Shown here: positions 18,633-26,826 of the stretch, piece after piece
Position numbering within the stretch: the stretch's first letter is position 1
How the letters are laid out: every line of letters starts with the position of its first letter
DNA from: Flavobacteriales bacterium
GTDB lineage: Bacteria > Bacteroidota > Bacteroidia > Flavobacteriales > TMED113
Length of the DNA stretch: 57,260 bases
Direction of reading: 5' to 3'
Assembly (NCBI GenBank): GCA_002701365.1
Contig: NZUK01000034.1
Coordinates: 1-57,260 of the forward strand
Notes under the pieces: model-generated
Database searches by the model: none
Seen by the model: only the letters and a program-made list of their open reading frames with translations
What the model was told of the DNA's origin: nothing
Program-made: the position numbers and the translations under genes

Positions 18633-19760
18633 TTAATTTAAAGTTCCACGTTTTTCTTGTTCTAGCTCAATTGCCTCAAACAATGCTTTAAAATTCCCTT
18701 TTCCAAAAGATTGTGCACCTTTTCTTTGAATAATTTCAAAAAACAAAGTAGGCCGATCTTCAACAGGCTTTGTGAAAATTTGCAACAGATAGCCTTCGTC
18801 ATCTCGATCTATCAAGATAGATAAATTCTTTAATTTTGTTATTTCTTCATCTATTTCCCCAACACGTTCAATTACGGTGTCATAATATGTCTCGGGAACA
18901 TGTAAAAACTCCACACCTCTAGCTTTCATTTTTGTAACAGTGTCTACAATATCATCAGTAGCAATAGCAATATGTTGACACCCAGGGCCATTATAAAAAT
19001 CTAAGTATTCTTCAATCTGAGATTTTTTTGCACCCTCTGCTGGCTCATTAATAGGGAATTTTATTCTACCGTTACCATTTGTCATTACCTTGCTCATCAA
19101 CGCAGTATATTGAGTAGAAATATCCTTATCATCAAATGTGATAAGATTTGCAAAGCCCATGACATCCCGATAAAAATCTTCCCAAACATTCATTTCATTC
19201 CACCCGACATTACCAACCATATGATCAATGTACTTTAACCCTATTGGTTCTGGATTATATGCCGAATCCCATTTTTGAAATCCCGGCAGAAAAATACCTT
19301 TGTAATCTTTCCTCTCTATAAACACATGAACAGTGTCGCCATAAGTATGAATTCCAGAACGAATTACAATACCATTTTCGTCTTCAATTCTACTTGGATT
19401 AAGGTATGATTTTGCACCTCTTTTGGTAGTTTCTTCCCAGGCACTTGTAGCGTCATCAACCCAAAGAGCTATAATTTTCACGCCATCGCCGTGCTTGGTT
19501 ATATGTTTTTCAATTTCACTGTTTCCGGACATGGGAGTTGTTAATACAATGCGTATTTTATCTTGACATAAAACATAAGATGTTTTTGTTACATCGCCAG
19601 TTTCTAAGCCAGAATATGCTAGTGACTGAAAGCCAAATGCAGTTTTATAAAAGTGAGCAGCTTGCTTGGCATTTCCTACATAAAACTCCACATAATCTGT
19701 CCCGTTGATAGGAAGAAAATCTTGTGCTTTAGGAAATATTTTTTTTAATTGTTCACTCAT
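18633..19760 (-). CDS. hppD: 4-hydroxyphenylpyruvate dioxygenase
   Basis: The 375-residue product is read from the ATG at 19760 (MSEQLKKIFPKAQDF). This ATG overlaps the last base of the upstream stop (TAATG); four extra residues are possible from 19772. HPPD converts 4-hydroxyphenylpyruvate to homogentisate in tyrosine breakdown. The iron-binding triad is visible as His in YIDHMVGNVG (about 185), His in QHIAIATDDI (about 264) and Glu in FFEIIQRKG (about 343). Both vicinal-oxygen-chelate halves are present, and the gene directly follows homogentisate dioxygenase, the next enzyme of the pathway. Confidence 0.95.
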   Translation of the reverse strand: MSEQLKKIFPKAQDFLPINGTDYVEFYVGNAKQAAHFYKTAFGFQSLAYSGLETGDVTKTSYVLCQDKIRIVLTTPMSGNSEIEKHITKHGDGVKIIALWVDDATSAWEETTKRGAKSYLNPSRIEDENGIVIRSGIHTYGDTVHVFIERKDYKGIFLPGFQKWDSAYNPEPIGLKYIDHMVGNVGWNEMNVWEDFYRDVMGFANLITFDDKDISTQYTALMSKVMTNGNGRIKFPINEPAEGAKKSQIEEYLDFYNGPGCQHIAIATDDIVDTVTKMKARGVEFLHVPETYYDTVIERVGEIDEEITKLKNLSILIDRDDEGYLLQIFTKPVEDRPTLFFEIIQRKGAQSFGKGNFKALFEAIELEQEKRGTLN

Positions 19761-20917
19761 TATTCTATCCAAGATTTATAATATTCTCCATCATCTAAAT
19801 TCATTGCGGATTTTGTTAATTTAAGAGGCTTAAAAGTATCTACCATTACTGCCAATTCGCGTGTTTCTTTTTGACCTATACTACGCTCCATTGCCCCTGG
19901 ATGAGGCCCATGTGGAATCCCTGCAGGATGTAAACTAATAAATCCTTTTTCAACATGATTTCTACTCATAAAATCGCCATCTACGTAATATAAAACCTCA
20001 TCGGAATCTATATTACTATGATTATAAGGCGCTGGAATTGAATCAGGGTGATAATCATAGAGTCTTGGGCAGAAAGAACAAACAACAAAACCATCTGTTT
20101 CAAACGTTTGATGTACTGGCGGTGGTTGATGAATTCTTCCTGTAATTGGTTCAAAATCATGAATGGAAAAAGCATAAGGATAGTTGTATCCATCCCAACC
20201 TACAACATCAAAAGGATGAGAGCCATATACAACGTGATGCATCATGCCTTCTTTTTTGATCATCATTAAAAAATCACCTTTTTCGTCTTTAGTAATTAAA
20301 TCCCTAGGTCTTCTAATATCTCGTTCACAATACGGTGAATGTTCTAATAATTGACCAAAATGATTTCTGTATCTTTTAGGCGTATACATAGGCTGAAAAG
20401 ACTCCACAATAAATAATCGGTTGTCATTATTGTTAAATTCTATTTGATATATAATTCCTCTTGGAATTAGGAGGTAATCACCGTATGAAAACTTTAAATT
20501 ACCGAGCATTGTTTTCAAGGTTCCAGACCCTTTGTGGATGAAAATTAATTCATCTGCATCAGTATTTTTGTAAAATTTATCAGTCATTGATTCGCATGGT
20601 GCAGCTAGCGAAATATGACAATCATTATTTACAAGTATAGGTGTGCGACTTTCTAAATAACTTTCACCTTTAGGCAAATCAAAACCTTTTAATAGTCTTG
20701 ATTTTATATTGTTTTCAACCGCAATTTCAGGTTGCATGTTTTCTTTTTTAAGAACTTTTTTTACTTGTGTAGGTCTTTGTGTATGGTATACAAGTGAAGA
20801 CATTCCAACAAATCCGATTGTTCCAAATAATTCTTCGTAGCGGTGTTTGCCAGAATCAGATTTAAATACAGTGTGTCTTTTTTTTGGTATTTCACCTAGT
20901 TTATGATAAAAAGGCAT
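19760..20917 (-). CDS. hmgA: homogentisate 1,2-dioxygenase
   Basis: This 385-residue cupin enzyme opens the ring of homogentisate to maleylacetoacetate. The start MPFYHKLGEIPKKRHTVF is the conserved N-terminus of the Bacteroidota form. Near the C-terminus, HPAGIPHGPHPGAME carries the iron-site His residues and the active-site region; the FIHKGSGTLKTMLG cupin strand is also clear. It is the first gene of a three-gene operon with HPPD (1 bp overlap) and a cation antiporter. The later pathway enzymes (maleylacetoacetate isomerase, fumarylacetoacetase) are not in the window. Confidence 0.94.
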   Translation of the reverse strand: MPFYHKLGEIPKKRHTVFKSDSGKHRYEELFGTIGFVGMSSLVYHTQRPTQVKKVLKKENMQPEIAVENNIKSRLLKGFDLPKGESYLESRTPILVNNDCHISLAAPCESMTDKFYKNTDADELIFIHKGSGTLKTMLGNLKFSYGDYLLIPRGIIYQIEFNNNDNRLFIVESFQPMYTPKRYRNHFGQLLEHSPYCERDIRRPRDLITKDEKGDFLMMIKKEGMMHHVVYGSHPFDVVGWDGYNYPYAFSIHDFEPITGRIHQPPPVHQTFETDGFVVCSFCPRLYDYHPDSIPAPYNHSNIDSDEVLYYVDGDFMSRNHVEKGFISLHPAGIPHGPHPGAMERSIGQKETRELAVMVDTFKPLKLTKSAMNLDDGEYYKSWIE

Positions 20918-20950
20918 AGTTTAACTTATTATTTGTAAATATAATTAATA

Positions 20951-22009
20951 TCAAGTGTTTATGTTTCTTTCAGTAATATTTTCTTTTGGGCGTATACTTT
21001 TTTTAAAAGAGTTTAATGATGGTCTTTTTCTAGCTTTTCGAATTTGTTTCTGTTCATCCTTAGGCAAATTAGACATTTTTTTACAGTCATTATTACAACA
21101 GCCTTCATGTTTATCTTTACATTTTTTACACTGTATAAAGAGTAAATTACAGTCAACATACTTGCAGTTTGTATAGTTATCACATGATGTCCCACATTGA
21201 TCACATGTGCTAATTACATTAGTTGATATTTTTTCACCTAACCGATCATCAAAAACAAAATTTTTCCCAATAAACTTATTTTCTAGATTATTTTCTTGGA
21301 CTTGTTTAGTATAATCAATAATTCCCCCGTGAAGTTGGTTAACATCTTTAAAGCCATGGTGCTTTAAATAAGCACTTGTTTTTTCACATCGAATTCCTCC
21401 GGTACAGTAGAGCAAAATCTTTTCATCTTTTTTGTCTTTCAGTTTTTCTTTAATCAATGGAAGTTCTTCCCTAAATGTGTCAACATCTGGTTTTATGGCA
21501 CCTAAAAAATGACCGATTCGACTTTCATAATGATTTCTAACATCCACAACCGTAGCACCATGATTTATGCAATCATTCCAATCTTTAGCTGAGAGATGTG
21601 TACCGACATTTGTTACATCATACTCATTGTCAAGTAATCCATCCGCCACAATTTGTTTTTTTACTTTTATTGCCAATTTTAAGAAAGAAGTTTGATTTTC
21701 TTCAACAGCAATTTTAAATGTAATATCTTCAAAACCTTTAGTGGAGTGAACAGATTTTAGAAATTTATTCCATTTCGGTTTAGGACAAGACAATTGCGCA
21801 TTGATTCCTTCTTTAGCAATATAAATTCTCCCGTTTATTTTTAATTTGGCCCATTTTATATACAGTTCTTCTCTCAGGCCTAATGGGTCATCAATTAAAA
21901 CATACTTGTAGAATGAAACAGTTGTTCTTTCAAAATTTTCAACAGCATTTTTTTTTTCCAGATCCTCTCTACTAAACTTATTATATAAAATTTTATTTTT
22001 TTTTCTCAT
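20951..22009 (-). CDS. trhO: tRNA uridine(34) hydroxylase, rhodanese family
   Basis: This 352-residue protein has an N-terminal acylphosphatase-like domain (GRIYIAKEGINAQLS) and a rhodanese domain with the active-site loop LLYCTGGIRCEKT (about 200-212). A C-terminal extension holds about ten Cys residues (CDQCGTSCDNYTNC, CKKCKDKHEGCCNNDC), a likely zinc-binding element. TrhO (YceA) hydroxylates U34 to ho5U in tRNAs using prephenate-independent chemistry with oxygen. It is divergent from the epimerase-like gene, with a 46 bp spacer. Confidence 0.92.
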   Translation of the reverse strand: MRKKNKILYNKFSREDLEKKNAVENFERTTVSFYKYVLIDDPLGLREELYIKWAKLKINGRIYIAKEGINAQLSCPKPKWNKFLKSVHSTKGFEDITFKIAVEENQTSFLKLAIKVKKQIVADGLLDNEYDVTNVGTHLSAKDWNDCINHGATVVDVRNHYESRIGHFLGAIKPDVDTFREELPLIKEKLKDKKDEKILLYCTGGIRCEKTSAYLKHHGFKDVNQLHGGIIDYTKQVQENNLENKFIGKNFVFDDRLGEKISTNVISTCDQCGTSCDNYTNCKYVDCNLLFIQCKKCKDKHEGCCNNDCKKMSNLPKDEQKQIRKARKRPSLNSFKKSIRPKENITERNINT

Positions 22010-22055
22010 CTTAAATCAAAGATAATTAATAGATTATATATTTGTTACTATATTC

Positions 22056-23024
22056 ATGTTTATGTCATTAAAGAAAAAATTTTTGGTTATTGGTTCAAAC
22101 GGTCAAATAGGAACTGTTTTAACCAATAAATTGGGAGAAAAACATGGTTTTAAAAATGTAGTAGGGAGTGATTTAAGGGCCCCTGAACAGCAAACTAAAT
22201 TTGTTTTTGAGGAATGTAGTGTTTTAGATAAGGATCGATTAGAAAAAATAATCAGCAAATATAGTATCACAGATGTTTATTTATTAGCTGCATATTTATC
22301 TGCAAAAGGAGAGAAAAATATTGACAATGCGTGGGATTTAAATATTAATGGTTTGCTAAATGTATTAAATTTTGCAAAAGAGAAAAAAATTCAAAAAATA
22401 TTTTGGCCTAGCTCAATAGCAGTTTTTGGCCCTACAACACCAAAAAATAATGTTGATCAGTATGCAATTACAGAACCTACTACCATTTATGGCGTAAGTA
22501 AATTGGCGGGTGAGAGTTTATGTAATTATTATCATAAAAAATTTGGTATAGATGTACGGAGTATTCGATATCCTGGGTTAATAGGTTGGGAATCTATGCC
22601 TGGGGGAGGCACAACAGATTATGCTGTTGATATATTTCATGAAGCAATTAAAAATGAAGAGTATTCGTGCTTTTTATCTGAAAACAGAACACTTCCTATG
22701 ATGTATATGGATGATGCTATTAAGGCAACAATTAGTATTATGGAGGCGCCTATAGCATCAATAAAAATTAGAAACTCATATAATTTATCATCTTTAAGCT
22801 TTAGTCCCAAACAAATTGAGTCTGAAATAAAAAAACATATTAAAAGTTTTAAGGTAATATATTCCCCCGATGAAAGAGATAAATTAGCTGAGGGTTGGCC
22901 TCAGTCAATAAATGATAATCACTCTAGGAAGGATTGGGGGTGGGAGCCAAATTTCAATTTAACACAGATGGTTAATGATATTATCTTAAATTTGAGTAAA
23001 AGATATAAGAAAGAAAAAGTTTAA
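22056..23024 (+). CDS. L-threonine 3-dehydrogenase-like, extended SDR family
   Basis: This 322-residue Rossmann-fold protein has the NAD-binding GSNGQIG (about 12-18) and the catalytic YGVSK (about 146-150) of extended short-chain dehydrogenases. The C-terminal PDERDKLAEGWPQSINDNHS and DWGWEPNF match the epimerase-like L-threonine 3-dehydrogenases that make 2-amino-3-ketobutyrate. Two in-frame ATGs, 22056 and 22062, are possible. A TATATTTG -7-like box at 22037-22044 would leave a very short leader for the first, which favours 22062. The stop codon abuts the cysS ATG (TAAATG). Confidence 0.82.
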   Translation: MFMSLKKKFLVIGSNGQIGTVLTNKLGEKHGFKNVVGSDLRAPEQQTKFVFEECSVLDKDRLEKIISKYSITDVYLLAAYLSAKGEKNIDNAWDLNINGLLNVLNFAKEKKIQKIFWPSSIAVFGPTTPKNNVDQYAITEPTTIYGVSKLAGESLCNYYHKKFGIDVRSIRYPGLIGWESMPGGGTTDYAVDIFHEAIKNEEYSCFLSENRTLPMMYMDDAIKATISIMEAPIASIKIRNSYNLSSLSFSPKQIESEIKKHIKSFKVIYSPDERDKLAEGWPQSINDNHSRKDWGWEPNFNLTQMVNDIILNLSKRYKKEKV

Positions 23025-24491
23025 ATGCAAGATTTAAAAATATACAATACTTTGAGCGGCAAGAAAGAAATTTTTAAGCCTATAAACTCTCAGCATGTTA
23101 AAATGTATGTTTGTGGACCAACGGTGTATGGTGAGGGCCACTTAGGTCATGCTCGACCAGCAATTACATTTGATATATTATTTAGGTATTTAAAATACTT
23201 AGGTTATAAAGTACGCTATGTTAGAAATATAACAGACGTGGGTCATTTATTAAATGATGCTGATGATGGTGGTGATAAAATTGGAGAAAAGGCAAAATCT
23301 TTACAATTAGAACCAATGGAAGTAGCACATTATTATACTAAAAAGTATCATGATTCAATGCAAAAACTAAATGTGGAAAACCCAAGTATTGAGCCGATAG
23401 CATCAGGACATATTATTGAGCAAATAGAAATGATTAAAAAGATTATAGATAATGGTTTTGGATATGAAGTAAATGGATCAGTCTATTTCGATGTTGTAAA
23501 ATATAATGAGTCTAATAATTATGGGATCCTCTCAAGAAGAAAAATCGAAGACATGATGGATAACACCAGGGAATTAGATGGTCAATCAGATAAAAAAAAT
23601 CAGGTTGACTTTGCTTTATGGAAGAAAGCTTCTCCGGAGCATATCATGAGATGGCCATCTCCTTGGGGAGATGGTTTCCCGGGTTGGCATTTAGAGTGTT
23701 CAGCAATGAGCTGCAAGTATTTAGGTGAAGAATTTGATATTCATGGTGGTGGAATGGATTTAGTTTTTCCTCATCACGAAGCTGAAATAGCACAATGTTG
23801 CGCTGCAAACAACAATAAAGGTGCAAATTATTGGATGCATAATAATATGATTACTATAGGCGGGCAAAAAATGGGAAAATCCTTAGGTAACTTCATAACA
23901 CTTGACCAGTTTTTTAATGGAACACATAGTAAATTAAATCAAGCTTACCACCCTATGGTTATTAGATTTTTTCTTTTACAAGCTCACTATAGAAGTACTA
24001 TAGATTTTTCAAATGATGCTCTTCAAGCTGCTGAAAAAGGCTTAATCCGATTATTTAATGCCATAAAAGTATTAAATGAGTTGATCCCAAAAAAGCAATC
24101 AACTATTGATGTTTCTTTTTTTGTTTCCAAATGTGATGAAGCGATGAACGATGATTTAAACACACCTATAGTTTTATCACATTTATTTGAATTAGTCAAA
24201 ATAATTAACTCAGCCAAAGAAGGTAGTTATGATCTAAAACTTGAAGATATTGATAATTTAAAGCAAATGTTTCATAAATATACTATAAGTATTTTTGGCC
24301 TGCATAGTCTTAATCAAGAGAACAACACATCTGATTTAGATGGGTTAATGAACTTAATACTAGACATAAGAAATAAATCTAAAGAAAATAAGGATTGGGC
24401 AACAGCAGATAAGATTAGAGAAGAGTTAAATAATTTAAGTATTCAAATTAAAGACACTAAAGATGGTTCACAATGGAGTTATAAAAATTAG
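23025..24491 (+). CDS. cysS: cysteinyl-tRNA synthetase
   Basis: This 488-residue class I synthetase has [20 protein letters not shown] (about 26-45) with the zinc Cys and HIGH-type motif. A second zinc-site cluster follows ([11 protein letters not shown] and [11 protein letters not shown]). The signature loop is KMGKSLGN (about 284-291). The C-terminal DALR and anticodon regions are of normal length. It starts directly after the threonine-dehydrogenase-like gene, and its last 29 bp overlap the next lipoprotein gene, so the three are probably one transcript. Confidence 0.95.
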   Translation: MQDLKIYNTLSGKKEIFKPINSQHVKMYVCGPTVYGEGHLGHARPAITFDILFRYLKYLGYKVRYVRNITDVGHLLNDADDGGDKIGEKAKSLQLEPMEVAHYYTKKYHDSMQKLNVENPSIEPIASGHIIEQIEMIKKIIDNGFGYEVNGSVYFDVVKYNESNNYGILSRRKIEDMMDNTRELDGQSDKKNQVDFALWKKASPEHIMRWPSPWGDGFPGWHLECSAMSCKYLGEEFDIHGGGMDLVFPHHEAEIAQCCAANNNKGANYWMHNNMITIGGQKMGKSLGNFITLDQFFNGTHSKLNQAYHPMVIRFFLLQAHYRSTIDFSNDALQAAEKGLIRLFNAIKVLNELIPKKQSTIDVSFFVSKCDEAMNDDLNTPIVLSHLFELVKIINSAKEGSYDLKLEDIDNLKQMFHKYTISIFGLHSLNQENNTSDLDGLMNLILDIRNKSKENKDWATADKIREELNNLSIQIKDTKDGSQWSYKN

Positions 24492-25458
24492 TTGCCTCAT
24501 TCTTATAGTATTGACAATTTTTTCCTGTGATAATAAGAGTTCGATCCCTTTAGCTAATAAAAGTGACACAAAGAAACCATATAAAGATGTCCCAAAATTC
24601 AATGCAGATTCTGCGTTTTTATATATACAAAAACAAGTAGATTTTGGCCCACGAGTTCCAGACAGTAAGGCACATAGTGAATGTCATGATTACCTAGTTG
24701 ATAAGTTTTCAACATTTGGTGCTAATGTAGAGACTCAGTTAGATTATGTTGAGAGATATGATGGGTTGAGAATGAGAATGAAAAATATTATAGCTACTTA
24801 TAATCCTAACTTTTCAAAGAGAATTTTACTATGTGCACATTGGGACAGTAGATATCTTGCGGATAATGATAGTATTAATATAGAGAAACCAATTGACGGA
24901 GCTAATGATGGCGGGAGTGGAGTTGGAGTTTTATTAGAGATCGCACGTCAAATTTCTTTATACCCTATTAGTATTGGTGTTGATATCATTTTATTTGATG
25001 TTGAGGATCAAGGACAACCAAACAACGTTAATAAGCAAGTTGCACATACTTGGTGTTTGGGATCTCAGTATTGGTCTAGAAATCCACATGAGGAGCGTTA
25101 TTTTGCAGATTACGGTATTTTATTAGACATGGTTGGCGGGAAAGATGCCCAATTTACTAAGGAGGGTATTTCTAGAAAGTTTGCCTCTCGAATTGTTGAT
25201 AAGGTTTGGGGGATAGCAAGAAAAAATGGATTTTCTAATTTTTTTGTTTCACAAGAAACACCACCAATTATAGACGATCATCTCTACATTAATAATTTAA
25301 TACATATCCCAACCATTAATATTGTTGAGTATAATGATACCACTCATAATAAATTTAACGCTCATCATCACAAGCATTCAGATAATATGGATATTATAAG
25401 TAAAAAAACTTTGCATGCTGTTGGTCAAACAGTTTTAGAAGTTTTATATAGTGAGTAG
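24463..25458 (+). CDS. M28-family peptidase / glutaminyl-peptide cyclotransferase-like lipoprotein
   Basis: This 331-residue protein has an N-terminal lipoprotein signal ([15 protein letters not shown], Cys about 22), so it should be membrane-anchored outside the cytoplasm. The M28 fold is marked by LLCAHWDSR (about 126), the metal-binding [15 protein letters not shown] (about 145-159), DVEDQG and a late [10 protein letters not shown] with His. In this family the arrangement fits either a zinc aminopeptidase or a glutaminyl cyclase. The [13 protein letters not shown] segment favours the cyclase-like branch, though not decisively. The start overlaps cysS by 29 bp, and the 3' end stops 1 bp from the convergent HTTM gene. 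Confidence 0.8.
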   Translation: MVHNGVIKISCLILIVLTIFSCDNKSSIPLANKSDTKKPYKDVPKFNADSAFLYIQKQVDFGPRVPDSKAHSECHDYLVDKFSTFGANVETQLDYVERYDGLRMRMKNIIATYNPNFSKRILLCAHWDSRYLADNDSINIEKPIDGANDGGSGVGVLLEIARQISLYPISIGVDIILFDVEDQGQPNNVNKQVAHTWCLGSQYWSRNPHEERYFADYGILLDMVGGKDAQFTKEGISRKFASRIVDKVWGIARKNGFSNFFVSQETPPIIDDHLYINNLIHIPTINIVEYNDTTHNKFNAHHHKHSDNMDIISKKTLHAVGQTVLEVLYSE

Positions 25459-25459
25459 G

Positions 25460-26752
25460 TTATTTTAGGTCAAACAACCATTTATTAGCTAGGGTGTTGG
25501 TTTGTATTTTGCTCAAATCTATTTTAGGAGAAAATAATAATTGTTCAGAATTTTCCATGAATTTAAGTTTGTAGACACATACAATTTTTGCATTATTAAT
25601 GCCAAAATTTTCCTTTGCTTCTAGTTTGATTTTTTTTGCTAGTGGGACAATTAAATCTGGAAAATACTTCAGATTATTATATTGTTTATCTGTTAGCATA
25701 GTGGACACATTTACAGCAAATCGCTCTTTAGTAAATTTGTTTATTATAAAGTAATTGATGTCAGCTTCTTTATACATTAATTTCATTCGCCAAGAGAATC
25801 TTTGACCAATCCCATTGTAGTCAACATATCCTTTAAATAGAATATGTCTAAAAGGCAGCAGTGTTTGTAAAATTAAAAAAACAACAATAAATTTTTTTAA
25901 GTAACTAGAGGGTTTTATTTGAGTAGTTATTTTTTGCAATTTAAAAATCTTGAGATATCCTTTAGGATTGACAAATAATATAAGAGTTGTAATCATTAAG
26001 AATGGGAATACTCCAATTTCACCAATGTCTTTAAAGATTTGAAAATTTATTAGATTGAAAATAAATATTAAACCAAATCCAAAAACCCGCGTTTTCTTAA
26101 ATATTAACAAGAAGCCAATTCCTAAATCAAACAAGAGTCCCAAATATGAAAATAATTTAGGCAAGTACTCTTTATAATAAAATGGATTATGGGTAATTTC
26201 TGCTTTAATCTCCAGAATATGTTTCATGGGTTGAAAATCAAATAGCCAATAAGGATTAACTTTATTTATTCCAGAAATAAAGTACACTAATAACACCATA
26301 AATTGCAAGGCCATCAAGTTTATTTTAGGTACGTAAATGACTTTGGAAAAGGAACATTTATTATTTAAAAAAAACAATAAAAAACATATTATAGACATAA
26401 AATAATAATGATTATTAAAGTAGCCTTTATCAAGTAACCAAAAGTATGTGAAACAACAAGTAAAAATTAGTGTAGAGATTCTATAAAAACGGTTAAAGAA
26501 CATGCCGATATTACTAATTAGCATTATATAGCTTAGAATAAAAAGATATTTTACAGAGACAGGATTTAATCCATTAATAAATGGAAATAAAATTACTGGA
26601 TCAACAATATTTTTCGTGATAAAATCTTCAACTATAAAGTAGTATGTTTGAATTAGTAAAACAAACGAAAAAGCTAATCTAAAAATTGAAATAGATATAT
26701 TAGATATTGGTGTATCTAAATCGTTAATGTATTGGGATATAAAATAGTACAA
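25460..26752 (-). CDS. HTTM-domain membrane protein (vitamin K gamma-carboxylase-like)
   Basis: This 430-residue multi-pass membrane protein has about ten helices in its first 300 residues. LLDKGYFNNHYYFMSII (about 106-122) and YFISGINKVNPYWL (about 156-169) parallel the LLDKTxWNNHSY and YFIAGVKKLDADW blocks of vitamin K-dependent gamma-carboxylases and HTTM proteins. RFSWRMKLMYKEAD (about 318) is the third conserved block. The C-terminal 110 residues form a soluble region. Bacterial members are widespread and few are characterised, so substrate and reaction are unknown. It faces polA divergently. Confidence 0.75.
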   Translation of the reverse strand: MYYFISQYINDLDTPISNISISIFRLAFSFVLLIQTYYFIVEDFITKNIVDPVILFPFINGLNPVSVKYLFILSYIMLISNIGMFFNRFYRISTLIFTCCFTYFWLLDKGYFNNHYYFMSIICFLLFFLNNKCSFSKVIYVPKINLMALQFMVLLVYFISGINKVNPYWLFDFQPMKHILEIKAEITHNPFYYKEYLPKLFSYLGLLFDLGIGFLLIFKKTRVFGFGLIFIFNLINFQIFKDIGEIGVFPFLMITTLILFVNPKGYLKIFKLQKITTQIKPSSYLKKFIVVFLILQTLLPFRHILFKGYVDYNGIGQRFSWRMKLMYKEADINYFIINKFTKERFAVNVSTMLTDKQYNNLKYFPDLIVPLAKKIKLEAKENFGINNAKIVCVYKLKFMENSEQLLFSPKIDLSKIQTNTLANKWLFDLK

Positions 26753-26826
26753 TATATATTTTACCTAGAAAAATAATTATTTTTTATTAAATGGTTAAAT
26801 TTACTACGGAATAATCTTTTTTAAAT

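Noticed and set aside
22017-22024. Minus-strand TATCTTTG as promoter for trhO
   Set aside because: It would start transcription only 1-2 bases before the ATG and has no -33 partner; it may be chance in AT-rich DNA.
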